64,000 bases of DNA from positions 212,550,205 to 212,614,204 of the forward strand of contig CP136064.1 of NCBI GenBank assembly GCA_032622095.1, read 5' to 3'. Positions 1-10,193 of this stretch are shown here, in pieces. Position numbers and translations under genes: made by a program. Origin of the DNA: Siphonodentalium dalli. Its lineage: Eukaryota > Mollusca > Scaphopoda > Gadilida > Siphonodentaliidae. Numbering within the stretch: position 1 is the first letter of the stretch; each line of letters begins with the position of its first letter. A model generated the notes under the pieces. It ran no database searches. It had not been told where the DNA came from and saw nothing but the letters and a program-made list of their open reading frames with translations.

Positions 1-1065
1 ACTCTATTTATTTTACCCAGTTTTAATAGGGTCATGACAGTGGTCATGACTCAAGTTTTTTTCCGGGCAAAAAAATAATAAATTTCGTATTTATATGCTG
101 AATATATTTGTCATGAATGTCTGTGTTGTGGCACTTTTTTTTTTAGAGAAAAGAACCTTTTTTTACTTATAGGACTGAATTGATCAAATTCACCCAGTGG
201 TTTTATTAACCTACTAGGGTTCCTTGGATCTCCGTGCTGACTAAGGTACGGTACCCAGTATTTCCAAGACTCGTGAGAGGCAAGAAGTTGAGAAGTTTAA
301 TTAAAGCATATCTTCTAAAAATGTAAGGTTCGTTGGAATAGAAAGAATTCATTTTCAAAATGGCTACAATGCTTTTAAATTCTATAACACCCATTTTAAA
401 TTGTTTACCAATACGGTATGAGGATATCTTCTGCAATTGAATACAAATTCAGAACCACTAAAAATCTAACAGTATACATTTTTTGAGATTTGGAGATCCT
501 ATGCTCTTTAGGCAATTTTCAGAGATGCCTGTTAGTCAAATAAACACATTGAGAATTTGAGATGCTTAGTACCCTACATGTAAATCATATAATTCATGCC
601 AACTTGGTAAATTCAGCATTAATGGTATGAGTAATACTAAATAGTACGTGCAGTGTATATATATATACTGATTTATTGAAAAATAATGTTGTGTTGTTGT
701 ATCTGGGAAGAGAGTCTTTATCTTTGAGGATCAGATTACTATGATGTATAATATTAATTACACTTTATTCAGCCATCTGACCAATGCATTTTCATACCAT
801 CTGATATTGTAGGCATTTCATATGCTGTACATGTAAGAGTAACAAAAGTGTATAATCTGTAAAGCCGTTCCGTGCAACATAATAGTATCAGTACTTTTTA
901 CAAATTACACCCTTGATAATCATGGGAATCCAAGTTTGAAATTTTAAACTTAAGTCTTGGTATCCATACTATGAGCAGAAATTCTCTCTTGTTATACTTA
1001 ATGTAGAGACTGAACCATTTGATTTAGCACGTGGGGATGATCATATTACAAATTTTTTCTAACAG
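1..1065. other. No gene seen; AT-rich single-copy-like DNA
   Basis: I see no convincing exon, RNA gene or repeat end here. Short open frames exist on both strands but have AT-rich, low-complexity composition and no paired splice signals. A short (AT)n run lies near 656-665. Confidence 0.5.
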
Positions 1066-1191
1066 GCTACAGGGGCCATCCTATCAGTATTGCTGGTGGC
1101 GTCATTGCCACAAGTCTCTGAACACATTCGTAATAAGCTTTTCAAACCAGCCACATGTGCAGTCATTTTACCCCCCGCGATCACTTTATAG
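1066..1191 (+). CDS. Candidate 3'-terminal coding exon, product unknown
   Basis: A good splice acceptor (pyrimidine-rich stretch ending TTTTTTCTAACAG at 1065) is followed by 41 open codons ending at TAG 1189-1191. The predicted peptide begins ATGAILSVLLVASLPQVSEH, so it carries a short hydrophobic stretch (about residues 3-13) and then a basic region (HIRNKLFKP), as at the end of a membrane protein. I do not recognise the family. No partner exon can be found upstream in the window, so the gene would have to enter from the left. An AATAAA lies near 1666 but is far away. The run of codons could be chance; the support is the acceptor plus protein-like composition only. Confidence 0.25.
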   Translation, partial: ATGAILSVLLVASLPQVSEHIRNKLFKPATCAVILPPAITL

Positions 1192-1689
1192 TCAACTTTT
1201 TATATTCGCGCATATAAGTTAGAACTTGTCCAGGTTTTCACATTATAAGCAGATGAAAGAAGCAACCCGGTACACAATTTCAAGAAATTTGTACAAGACA
1301 AAATATTATTATCCATCCCTTAACTAACACCTTTTCTGATTGGGCAAAAGCCGTCATGTGATAATCCGAGAGAAAGTCATATTGGACTCCCGAATGTCAT
1401 ATTGGACTCCCAAGTGTGCAATATTACTTTTTTATCGGGACTCTGTGACGTCACGAATTAACTATTGCGAAATGAATCGGCGAAATTGTGATGCATGCAA
1501 CACTGGTGGATTTACCAGACGTTTCACTTCCGCATTGAGTTTTTTTTTCATTTCCGTGCTTACTGTTCCTAATCATGCCTTCTGATGATCAAATACAGGC
1601 TTTTATAACGAATTAAGTGCCGACAAATAACAGAAATAACCACTAAATTTTATTCCCAAAAATTGAATAAACATACAGATGGATAATAA
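1192..1689. other. No gene seen
   Basis: Two direct copies of GTCATATTGGACTCCC lie at 1377-1413. The same GTCATATTGGACT word recurs inside the palindrome at 1690-1857, so this stretch may hold a relic of that repeat. Nothing else is supported. Confidence 0.4.
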
Positions 1690-1857
1690 AAATGTCATTA
1701 TACAATGTTGTGTACAGTATGAGTTTTTCTTGTACTCGTCCAGGTTGTGGTAAAAAGTCATATTGGACTGCGCGTTTCTCCAATATGACTTTTCACCACA
1801 ACCTGGACTCATACAAGAAAAACACATACTGTACACAACATTGTATAATAACTTTAT
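1690..1857. repeat. Long inverted repeat (foldback), arms about 75 bp
   Basis: The left arm (from about 1690) reads through ATACAATGTTGTGTACAGTA to AAAAGTCATATTGGA, and the right arm (to about 1857) is its reverse complement with a few mismatches. The spacer is about 10 bp (GCGCG core). Both arms share CCAGGTTGTGGT and its complement. It is probably a short foldback transposon; no target duplication is clear. Confidence 0.75.
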
Positions 1858-2299
1858 AAGAATTGATGTTATATAATGCAGATCAGTGAGAAAACTTTAT
1901 TCATAGATCAACGGTGTTACAATTTTGTCACATACATAAAGACACAGATGGACACTAATTCAGAATCCAACATCAAGTTTTAGTGGCCATCTACTCCATA
2001 TCCCATGATGAAACAACAAAATTTGAACAGTTGACATATGTTCATGTAAGTGATTAATAGTAAAAATTTAACTACACTTTAAAACAGTCTGAAATATGAC
2101 TATGAATGTGATCGAAGCCTTGTGACAATGACTTCATCAGCATTATTATTAGTCCTAGAATCCATTAATTTAAAAAAAAAACCCACTTACGAAGTTCATT
2201 CATAAACTGACGGGGCTTGTTTTGTCATGGTTGATATCTTTTACGTTGTGTGACATTGTTCGATTCCACACTGAATCAGAATAAAAATAAGACAGTTGG
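1858..2299. other. No gene seen
   Basis: A splice-like interval on the minus strand at about 2190-2265 was examined and rejected because every frame is closed. No repeat ends are visible. Confidence 0.4.
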
Positions 2300-2720
2300 T
2301 ATGTGGTTCACCTTTGAGAAGACACAGGCCAAATTCAAATTTGGTCACAGTTCAATGATTTTTTACAGAGTTATGCCCCTTTGTCGACTTAGATATCGCT
2401 GTTTTTGGGTTGTCCGGATGGTAACTTGAACAATGTTCAACAGAATTATTTGAAATTTAGTACATAGTTGACATTTGAGAAGACGCAGGCCAAGTTCAAA
2501 TTTTGTTACAGTCGGATGATTTATGATGTAATTATGCCCCTTTTTTTACTTTGAAATAGCTGTATTCGTGTTGTCCGCATGATAACTTGAGTGATATTCA
2601 ACATAATTACATGTATATATGGTAAATGGTTAACATTTCAGAAGATGTAGGCCACGTTCGATTGGTCATGGTCCAATGATATTTGACAGAGTTTGATCCA
2701 ATAAAAGTCCAAGTCTAATT
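2300..2720 (+). repeat. Degenerate tandem repeat, unit about 160 bp
   Basis: Three diverged units start near 2309, 2468 and 2630, each opening with a form of CATTTGAGAAGACGCAGGCC. The first two also share ATTATGCCCCTTT and then TTGTCCG.ATG.TAACTTGA. This style of repeat is common in bivalve genomes (general knowledge). It has no coding potential. Confidence 0.65.
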
Positions 2721-2939
2721 AAATAAATTCACCTGGTTAAGTGATGGTTAACAAAACACTATCAGACACAAACATAACAGACAGTGACATACTGGTACCA
2801 ATTTTGGAACTGTTTGTTTATTTATTCAAATATATCAGATAAGATCAAATGTGCATGATGGCATGTGGTCAGGTATTAACTCAAGCAGCCTGAAATGCTT
2901 AATTTATTATTGTCAAAGCAAGAAAGAGATTTAACTTTG

Positions 2940-3432
2940 ACAAGAATTTTAGGGGAGGGGATAGGGGTCACTTGAAATGTGTGAAACCAGCTCTGGACCT
3001 TTTTGACAGGTCGGTCCCATTTTAACAAATCTGAATCCCTTCACACGATATGTCAGTTATTTCATTGGAGAATAAGTGTTTGAGTCCCCTAACACGGCCC
3101 TCTAACAAATCTGGATCTCAGTCACACAAGGACAACCTGTGCCAAATATAAGCTATATATCTGGTGGTTCTTGAGAAGAAGTCGTTTTAAGAATTACTAT
3201 GCAGGGAAAGGGTTGTGTCCCTAAATTTGCCCCTATTTGACCTGGTGACCCCATTTGAACAAATCTGAATCGCAGCCACCTAGAGAACATCCATACCAAA
3301 TATGAACCCAATCGGTCTTATGGTTCTGGCGAAGAAGATGTTTAAAAATGGATGGATGGACAGACGAGGAGTGATGACTATTATAGCTCCACTGGAGACT
3401 TCGTCTCAGGTGAACTAAAAAAAAAAAACCAA
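2940..3432 (+). repeat. Interspersed repeat with 3' hairpin and A-rich tail
   Basis: It shares long stretches with 39780-40165 and 40780-41185: ACAAATCTGAATC, then CCAAATATGAACCC..TCGGT, then a GGA-rich tract, then a 3' hairpin in which GGAGAC and GTCTC pair around TTC. This copy ends in a 12-A run after GGTGAACT, which hints at retroposition. The class is not certain. Confidence 0.6.
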
Positions 3433-3854
3433 CGTCCCAAAAAAAGTCACCTCGATTTAGGGAATGCGGGGGTCTGTGATCTTGTATTGATTACTAGGGC
3501 TAGCAGACATAAACTATTAAGTAATTAAAATAACATGTAGCAAGGCTCACCAGTAAATCTCATGACCTCCGGATTCACTTCTACAAACATCTATCCATGA
3601 GACCAATAGATCGTATCCACTCAGTGACAATTGTCCCCTGCAGTATATATCAACCAAGCTCTTATTTTCAGCCATCTTCATATATACCCAACAACTTGCT
3701 GTGAGAGAACACTACCACTTGAATGTGGATTAATTACACTTTCAGATATAGAGTTGTGTTTCTTTCACCATAAAAAGACAAAGACTCCTTTCTTTGAGAT
3801 ACCGTCCACATGGAAGTCTGCACAAGAAAAAAGCCTCTATTACAGATAATCGAC
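3433..3854. other. No gene seen
   Basis: Single-copy-like sequence between an interspersed repeat and a foldback element. No supported exon. Confidence 0.4.
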
Positions 3855-4123
3855 TCATGTGATATGTTTTAAGTTCATATAACAGTAATGCCCTAAATAA
3901 TTGACTCCTTAACCACAGCAGAATTATGGGTCATTTTTCAGGATTTATTCGGAAATATGGCTTGTTGCCATTCATTGGAAAGATCTCACTGAGAGCTTTC
4001 CGATGAATGACAACAAGCCATATTTCAGACTAAATCCTGAAAAACTACCCATAATTCTGCTGTGGTTAAGGAGTCAATTATTTAGGGCATTACTGTTATA
4101 TGAACTTAAAACATATCACATGA
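3855..4123. mobile_element. PAL-A foldback element with palindrome extended into flanks
   Basis: The element proper is 3883-4095 (CAGTAATGCCC to GGGCATTACTG). It carries the family's inverted arms (AACCACAGCAGAATTATGGG, then ATATGGCTTGTTGCCATTC) around a short centre. Unlike other copies, the inverted symmetry continues for 28 bp outside each end: TCATGTGATATGT at 3855 pairs with ACATATCACATGA ending at 4123. The first mismatch is at 3854/4124. Confidence 0.9.
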
Positions 4124-4570
4124 ATGGACAACATATACAGCAACATCGAGCTCTAATCGTGCAAACACAGAACTGTTTTTTTCTGAATTTGTCCAAATAA
4201 TGCATAGTTGTTGTCCTATTAAAGAATGCCTTGTAATTGTTCTGCTCTGGATAATCAGACAGATAAAACAGAGATGACAAGTGTGTTTTAAGGACTATAG
4301 ATACTAAATTTTAGGGAAATATCGGATAATGGTCAATGCATCGAAAAAATTTAAATAATCATCCTTAATATGTGCCTTTTGGCTAAATAATATCAATTTA
4401 GATAATTTTTCTGAAGAAATTTTAAACTGTATACCCTAATTAGTAGTCTCCAATTTCATGTTACCTATCTCTGAGGTAAACATGTCCTCAGGTGAACATT
4501 TTTCATATTAACATAATTTGTTTTTCTACCGAGCAATTTTGTTGTCAATACTACCAGTAAGTCTTCAATT
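4124..4570. other. No gene seen
   Basis: AT-rich, single-copy-like DNA leading into the 29-bp minisatellite. Confidence 0.4.
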
Positions 4571-4889
4571 ATTATGAACTTAGTATGGTAAAATGAAATA
4601 TTATGAACTTAGTATGGTAAAATGAAATATTATGAACTTAGTATGGTAAAATGAAATATTATGAACTTAGTATGGTAAAATGAAATATTATGAACTTAGT
4701 ATGGTAAAATGAAATATTATGAACTTAGTATGGTAAAATGAAATATTATGAACTTAGTATGGTAAAATGAAATATTATGTACTTAGTATGGTAAAATGAA
4801 ATATTATGAACTTAGTATGGTAAAATGAAATATTATGAACTTAGTATGGTAAAATGAAATATTATGAACTTAGTATGGTAAAATGAAAT
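4571..4889 (+). repeat. 29-bp minisatellite, 11 copies
   Basis: The unit starts ATTATGAACTTAGTATGGTA and recurs every 29 bp exactly, from 4571 to the last copy at 4861. The copies are nearly identical; one near 4774 has a single change (GAACTT to GTACTT). There are no spacers, so it is a tandem array and not CRISPR-like. The homogeneity suggests recent expansion. Confidence 0.97.
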
Positions 4890-5445
4890 ATTTTACTGTA
4901 CATTTCGTTTAGAAGTTACTTTTTGCAGTAAGTAATCTTGTGTCACCAGTTTACAAGGCATGCTACTACTTCCTGCTCTATAATCTGAGTATCTTTAGTC
5001 CTTAAGTCAGATAACTACTTGTACCTGTATTTGGCACATAATGCATTTAGCCGCAGCGGCATCTTGCATTATATGTCCGAATGCCCTCTCACTTGGTAAA
5101 TATCCCTTAAGTATATGTATGGCATTATTATATGTTGTGTGAAGATATTGTTTATTTTCAGCATGGTTATGGTTCAATTGTTATTTGTACACATAATATA
5201 AAATATATTGAGTTTGCAAAAATGGTTCATTTCTTTACCAGAGTTCTCATTGTGTCTCAAAAACCTGGAATATTCTCATATTTAGCATGACCATTCAAGG
5301 ACTGGATCGACTGCTAATTGATTCAGATTGCATTTTACCATAACTTGGGCACATGTTAAAGGTCACAAACTTCTGTAAAACAACTGTCGTCAACATTTAC
5401 ATGTAATGACACTGTATCTCAACTTGGAGAGAGGATACTGTCATA
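4890..5445. other. No gene seen
   Basis: No supported exon or element boundary. Confidence 0.4.
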
Positions 5446-5569
5446 CAGTAATGCTCTAATTGGGGAGAGCTTTCCGATGAATGGCAACAAGCCATATTTC
5501 CGACTAAATCCTGAAAAGTTACCCATAATTCTGCTGTGTTTAAGGAGTCGATTAATTAGAGCATTACTG
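5446..5569. mobile_element. PAL-A element, left arm deleted
   Basis: The left end CAGTAATGCTCTAATT is followed directly by the centre GGGGAGAGCTTTCC, so most of the left arm is missing. The right arm is complete to GCATTACTG. The two ends share the private variant GCTCTAATT / AATTAGAGC. Flanking TA is present on both sides. Confidence 0.85.
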
Positions 5570-6868
5570 TACATTAGAGTCGAAAGAGCAACAAGGAATG
5601 CAGAAAATTTAAATATTTAAGTAATACCAGTTCAACCCTAAGAGTCATATGAAGTTTTGGGTCAATTTGATAAAAATGTTGGGTGCAGGGCATGCCGGAG
5701 AATTTAGTGATGCAAAGAGTAAAATCCAAGATGGTTGCTGGCAACAATGTTTTTTATCGAATATTGTTCAAAGTCGATAGCTCCTATCCAGAAGTGATCC
5801 TGAAATCGTTCAAATTTGGTAGCTTCCATCTGGTGGTGACCGTGATCCTAAACATGCCAATTATATTTCAAAACAATTCTCCAATAAATGGTGATTGCAA
5901 GGTGTCCCGGTGGATTCAAATTTGAATTCAAAGATGGCTGCTGGTGGCCATGTTTTTTAACAAATTTCTGAAAAAAAATCGATGGATCTCATCTAGAGGT
6001 CACCCCAAAGTTTGGTGATGATTGGATGAGGGAGGTGGTCTACAGGGTGTACTGAAATATTTTGTTATACATAGAGTAGAATCCAAGATTATTGCCGGTG
6101 GCCATGTTTTTTAACCAATTCGGACAAAAAAAATTGAGGCTCTCATCTAGTGGTCACCCAAAAGATCCATAGGGTTGAGTTTGAACTGACAAAAAAAATG
6201 ACAACAAGCCATATTTCCGACTAAATCCTGAAAAGTTACCCATAATTCTGCTGTGTTTAAGGAGTCGATTAATTAGAGCATTACTGTACATTAGAGTCGA
6301 AAGAGCGACAAGGAATGCAGAAAATTTAAATATTTAAGTAATACCAGTTCAACCCTAAGAGTCATATGAAGGTTTGGGTCAATTTGATAAAAATGTTGGG
6401 TGCAGGGAATGCCGGAGAATTTAGTGATGCAAAGAGTAAAATCCAAGATGGTTGCTGGCAACAATGTTTTTTATCGAATATTGTTCAAAGTCGATAGCTC
6501 CTATCCAGAAGTGATCCTGAATATGTCTAAGTTTTCAAAACATTTCTCTAATAAATGTCAGCTGCAGGGTGTTCCGTGAAATCCAAGATGGCTCCCAGCG
6601 GCAATGTTTTAAACAAAAAATGTTATGACTCCCATCTAGTGGTCACCCTGAAGATATGAAGTTTAGTGATGATCAGACGAGGGATGTGTGCCAAAGGATT
6701 TAGTCATGAAAAGAGTAAAATCCAAGATGGCTGCTGATGGCCATATTTTTTTAAGAATTTCAGAAAAATATTGATGGCTCTCATCTAGTGGTCTCCCAAA
6801 AGATTCTTATGAAGTTTGGTGATGATCAGATCAGGAATGTGGTCTGTAGGGTTTGCCAAAGGATTTAA
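5570..6868 (+). repeat. Degenerate repeat block with local segmental duplication
   Basis: Diverged units of roughly 165 bp recur here, marked by AGTAAAATCCAAGATGGCTG, GGTGGCCATGTTTTTTAA, CTCATCTAGTGGTCACCC and GATGATCAGA. On top of this, 5481-5804 is repeated almost exactly at 6199-6522 (offset 718), including the right arm of the PAL-A copy, so 6199-6286 is a passively copied PAL-A fragment. Segment 5802-6199 recurs at 7378-7809. Open frames in the block are short. Confidence 0.8.
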
Positions 6869-7322
6869 TGGTTTACACTGGTGTAAATGTGTTTCGGAGT
6901 GACATCTAGCAGATGCAGGAGGATTATATAGGAGCGAATAAAATAGACACTGGGCCCCGATTGGTCAATAGCCTTGTGTGTTTTTTGAATGAAAAAAATC
7001 ATCACACCTCTTCCCTATGATTTCCCTAGGTAAAATAGCCATTGGCACAGAAATTAACCCTTTGTAGTGAAGTTTGAATTTTGTGGTGTGGTCTAAAATA
7101 TGACATTATTTCTTGAGGGCGGTTCTGACGCTAGTTACGAAAACACAAGATTTAAAGGCGAATTCCCTGCTAAATGGACATGAATTTTTTGGGTAAAAAG
7201 TTTCCGCAAATGTCAATCTTTCAGATTTAAAGAAAATTTTGGACCTAGGATTTATATTGTAAACAGTATACGCTAAAACGTTTGCACTGAGGCCAATGGA
7301 AAACATTTACACCAGTCTAACC
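6869..7322. mobile_element. Short TIR element with TAA target duplication
   Basis: The ends are GGTTTACACTGGTGTAAATG (left) and, in reverse complement, GGTTAGACTGGTGTAAATG (right). It interrupts a copy of the local repeat: the uninterrupted form GGATTTAGTCATGAAAAGAG is seen at 6698. TAA flanks both sides (6866-6868 and 7323-7325). A 3-bp TWA duplication is the PIF/Harbinger habit, so that superfamily is the best guess. There is no transposase. Confidence 0.75.
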
Positions 7323-7809
7323 TAAACATGCAAAGAGTAAAATCCAAGATATCTGCTGGTGGCCATGTATTTTTTTTAAATCGTTCAAATTTGGTAGCTT
7401 CCATCTGGTGGTGATCCTAAACATGCCAATTATATTTCAAAACAATTCTCCAATAAATGGTGATTGCAAGGTGTCCCGGTGGATTCAAATTTGAATTCCA
7501 AGATGGCTGCTGGTGGCCATGTTTTTTAACACCAGCAGCCATCTTGGAATTCAAATTTGAATCCACCGGGACACCTTGCAATCACCATTTATTGGATCTC
7601 ATCTAGAGGTCACCCCAAAGTTTGGTGATGATTGGATGAGGGAGGTGGTCTACAGGGTGTACTGAAATATTTTGTTATACATAGAGTAGAATCCAAGATT
7701 ATTGCCGGCGGCCATGTTTTTTAACCAATTCGGGTAAAAAAATTGAGGCTCTCATCTAGTGGTCACCCAAAAGATCCATAGGGTTGAGTTTGAACTGACA
7801 AAAAAAATC
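7323..7809 (+). repeat. Second copy of the local repeat, rearranged
   Basis: It matches 5802-6199 closely (for example CGTTCAAATTTGGTAGCTTC and GGTGTCCCGGTGGATTC). It differs by an internal inverted duplication at 7450-7595 that replaces about 22 bp of the parent sequence. Confidence 0.85.
7450..7595. repeat. Perfect 66-bp inverted repeat, 14-bp loop
   Basis: Arms 7450-7515 and 7530-7595 are exact reverse complements (CCAATAAATGGTGATTGCAA at one edge, its complement at the other). The loop is GCCATGTTTTTTAA. The sister copy at 5889-5990 has the left arm and loop but normal sequence where the right arm should be, so the right arm is a new inverted copy. Confidence 0.97.
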
Positions 7810-7898
7810 AAGAACACGTTTCAACAGTTTATTGTCTGCAATATACATCACTGATATCATCAACAAATAAATATTTTATGTATTTGAATGTGCAGAGG

Positions 7899-8109
7899 TA
7901 AGGAAGCCCATTGCAGTCACATGGATCATAATGAAAAAAAATTATTGTGTTTAAAGCAATAACATTTGTTTGATTTGTTTGCATTTAAATGCAATGATTG
8001 TTTTGAGTTTAAACACAATATATTTTTGCGTTTAAACAATATTATAGTGTTTAAATGCTATGCAATACTTTTTTTATTGTGATCCATGTGACCGCAATGG
8101 GCTTCCCTA
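7899..8109. mobile_element. Foldback element with CAGAGG direct repeats
   Basis: TIRs of about 35 bp: AAGGAAGCCCATTGCAGTCA (left) and GGGAAGCCCATTGCGGTCAC in reverse complement (right). CAGAGG flanks both ends (7893-7898 and 8110-8115). The interior is AT-rich with several TTTAAACAC-like words. No coding capacity. Superfamily not assigned. Confidence 0.85.
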
Positions 8110-8382
8110 CAGAGGGGAACTGCTCACTGCATTAATAATTAATATGAACCTTCAAATATAATTTTTACAGAATATTTTGATACCAAAAATTTTACTATGT
8201 TCCATGTAATTTAATTGTTTTTCGCTCAGCACATTAAGCGCACATGGGTAATTCCAAGCACCATATTCATTGGGGAGAAGGAATATTGTTATGAAGATTT
8301 TCAGCTAATTAAAAGATGTAAATGTAAGTAGACATGGTCTTCATTATGGAAGAATAAAAAAAATATATGCTGGTGTTCATCA

Positions 8383-8645
8383 TTAACCCTTCCATGACTG
8401 GAGCTTCATGAAATTTTGCGAAAAACCCTGTGCCAATGTATTCTCTTATATATGTAAGTCTCCCATACGGAGCCTCACATATATAAGAGAATGCATTGGC
8501 CCAACAATATTAACCTTGAACTTGTAAGCCAGTGCATTCTCTTATATATGAGAGGCTGCTATGGGAGACTCTGATATATAAGAGAATGCACTGGCACAGG
8601 ATCTTTAATGCTGCACCAACACAGCTCCCATCACGAAAGGGTTAA
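8383..8645 (-). mobile_element. TTAA-1 element (piggyBac-like MITE)
   Basis: Bounded by TTAA at 8383 and 8642, with ends CCCTTCCATGA and, in reverse complement, CCCTTTCGTGA. The interior holds two hairpins of about 66 nt built on GCATTCTCTTATATATG and its complement, joined by a linker ending CTTGTAAG. TTAA duplication and CCC-initial TIRs are the piggyBac habit (established); assignment is inferred. Confidence 0.88.
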
Positions 8646-8883
8646 TCCTTCAATGACTGGATCTTCCTGAAATTGTGTGAAAACCTTGTACCAATACATT
8701 CTCTTGTATATGAATATATATAAAAGAATACATTGGCCTAACAATATTTCCCTTGATCTTGTAAGCCAGTGCATTCTCTTATATATGCAAGGCTCCCTAT
8801 GGGAGACTCGCATATATAAGAGAATGCACTGACACATGATATTTAATGCTGCACCAGCGCATCCCCCATCATGAAAGAGTTAA
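8642..8883 (-). mobile_element. TTAA-1 element, abutting copy
   Basis: Lies head-to-tail with the preceding copy and shares its TTAA (8642-8645). The far TTAA is at 8880-8883. The first hairpin is partly decayed (GTATATGAATATATATAAAAG); the second is intact. Confidence 0.87.
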
Positions 8884-9001
8884 GATTGTTTCCTGTCCTT
8901 TGTCCTCGATTCTTGTAATTTGATAATGGGTACCTTTATCACAATGTTAGGAACTTTTGTCTGAGAACTAGTGAGAGCGATCAATTCAGCATTACTTATT
9001 A

Positions 9002-9223
9002 GAGTAATGCCCTAAATAATCAACTCCTTAACCACATGAGAATTATGGGTAACTTTTCAGAATTTAGTCGGAAATATGGCTTGGTGCCATTCATCGGAAA
9101 GCTCTCACTGAGAGCTTTCCGATGAATGGCAACAAGCCATATTTCCAACTAAATCCTGAAAAGTTACCTATAATTCCCATAATTCTCCTGTGGTTAAGGA
9201 GTCGATTATTTAGGGCATTACTG
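9002..9223. mobile_element. PAL-A element
   Basis: The first base is mutated (GAGTAATGCCC). The arms are near-complementary around CTCTCACTGAGAG. The right arm has a small duplication (CATAATTCCCATAATTC), so here the arms are no longer matched. Ends at TTACTG 9223. Confidence 0.93.
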
Positions 9224-9547
9224 TATAACATATAAAAGGAGGTAGATAAATGGTATTTACATGGAACTTAATCAAATCTGGCCTAAGAAATTTAAAAGCA
9301 AGGCATTATTATATGCAGATACAAGATCCTCCCCTACTAAAACATAATTTATTACCGTTACGGTTAATAATTATTATATATATGCTGTTACATACAACAA
9401 TATTATAATTTATCTATATAATTATAACTATATCCCTAACAACTTATTGGAAATTTCACAATGAATATATTTCAGCTTGCATCAATTTCGTTTTGATGAG
9501 AGTTGGGGAATATTCATTATGAAATTATATAAGGGGAAATATACACA
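9224..9547. other. No gene seen
   Basis: Very AT-rich, with TTATTATATATATGCTG-like stretches. Nothing supported. Confidence 0.4.
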
Positions 9548-10031
9548 CAAGGCTGGATATAGTGTGTCTGACATTTGCAGAATGAGGTCCCCAGAGTGTG
9601 AATTTAGTGATGTTATCCCACACAGTGGGCTAGCATCACCAAATTCACTCTCTGGGGACCTCATTCTGCTTAGACCCCATTTTATGGGAAGTATCTATAG
9701 TCTCAAATTCAGATTGTTTTTAGTTACTTTTCCCTTCTGTTCAGTTTCTATATGCCCTAAATAAATTGCTTAATCGAGACAAATAATGGGTGAACATCAC
9801 CAAATTCAACTGGGAAACTTCAATCTGATCCTAGGTCTCCCATAGCAGTTTAGGCCTAAGCAGAATGATGTTCACAAAGGGTGAATAAAGTGATACTAGC
9901 TCACTGTGTGGGATAATCTGACACACAGTGGGCTAGCATCACCAAATTCACCCTCTTTCCCGGATAGAGTCACTAAATTCACTCTATGGGGACCTAATTT
10001 TGCAAATGTCAGACACACTATATCCAGGCAT
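9548..10031. mobile_element. HAT-G element, long form
   Basis: Left end CAAGGCTGGATATAGTGTGT with a hairpin made from GAATGAGGTCCCCAGAG and its complement (9580-9668). The right end repeats the theme and closes with ACACTATATCCAGGCATG. Between the hairpins is a region of about 170 bp absent from the short copies at 20389 and 21219. No target duplication can be fixed with confidence. Confidence 0.75.
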
Positions 10032-10193
10032 GTACACAGACAAGCGCCAATGTCAATACTTCCGTTTCTCAGGCAATCTTGTTTTGTATAAGTTAAGCGT
10101 TACGGCTTGCATTGCATTGAAAATTGAATCTCCATTTGTGTTCATTAATGCAATGTAGGCAATTTCAAGGTAACAGATTCGTCTGAACTCACC

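Noticed and set aside
2187-2271. Minus-strand exon-like interval (TTCTGATTCAG acceptor, GTAAGTGGG donor)
   Set aside because: All three frames contain a stop before the donor.
4571-4889. CRISPR-like direct repeats
   Set aside because: Units are contiguous with no spacers and the genome is animal-like; it is a minisatellite.
9477-9764. 95-codon plus frame
   Set aside because: It reads through the HAT-G hairpin; the matching minus frame mirrors it.
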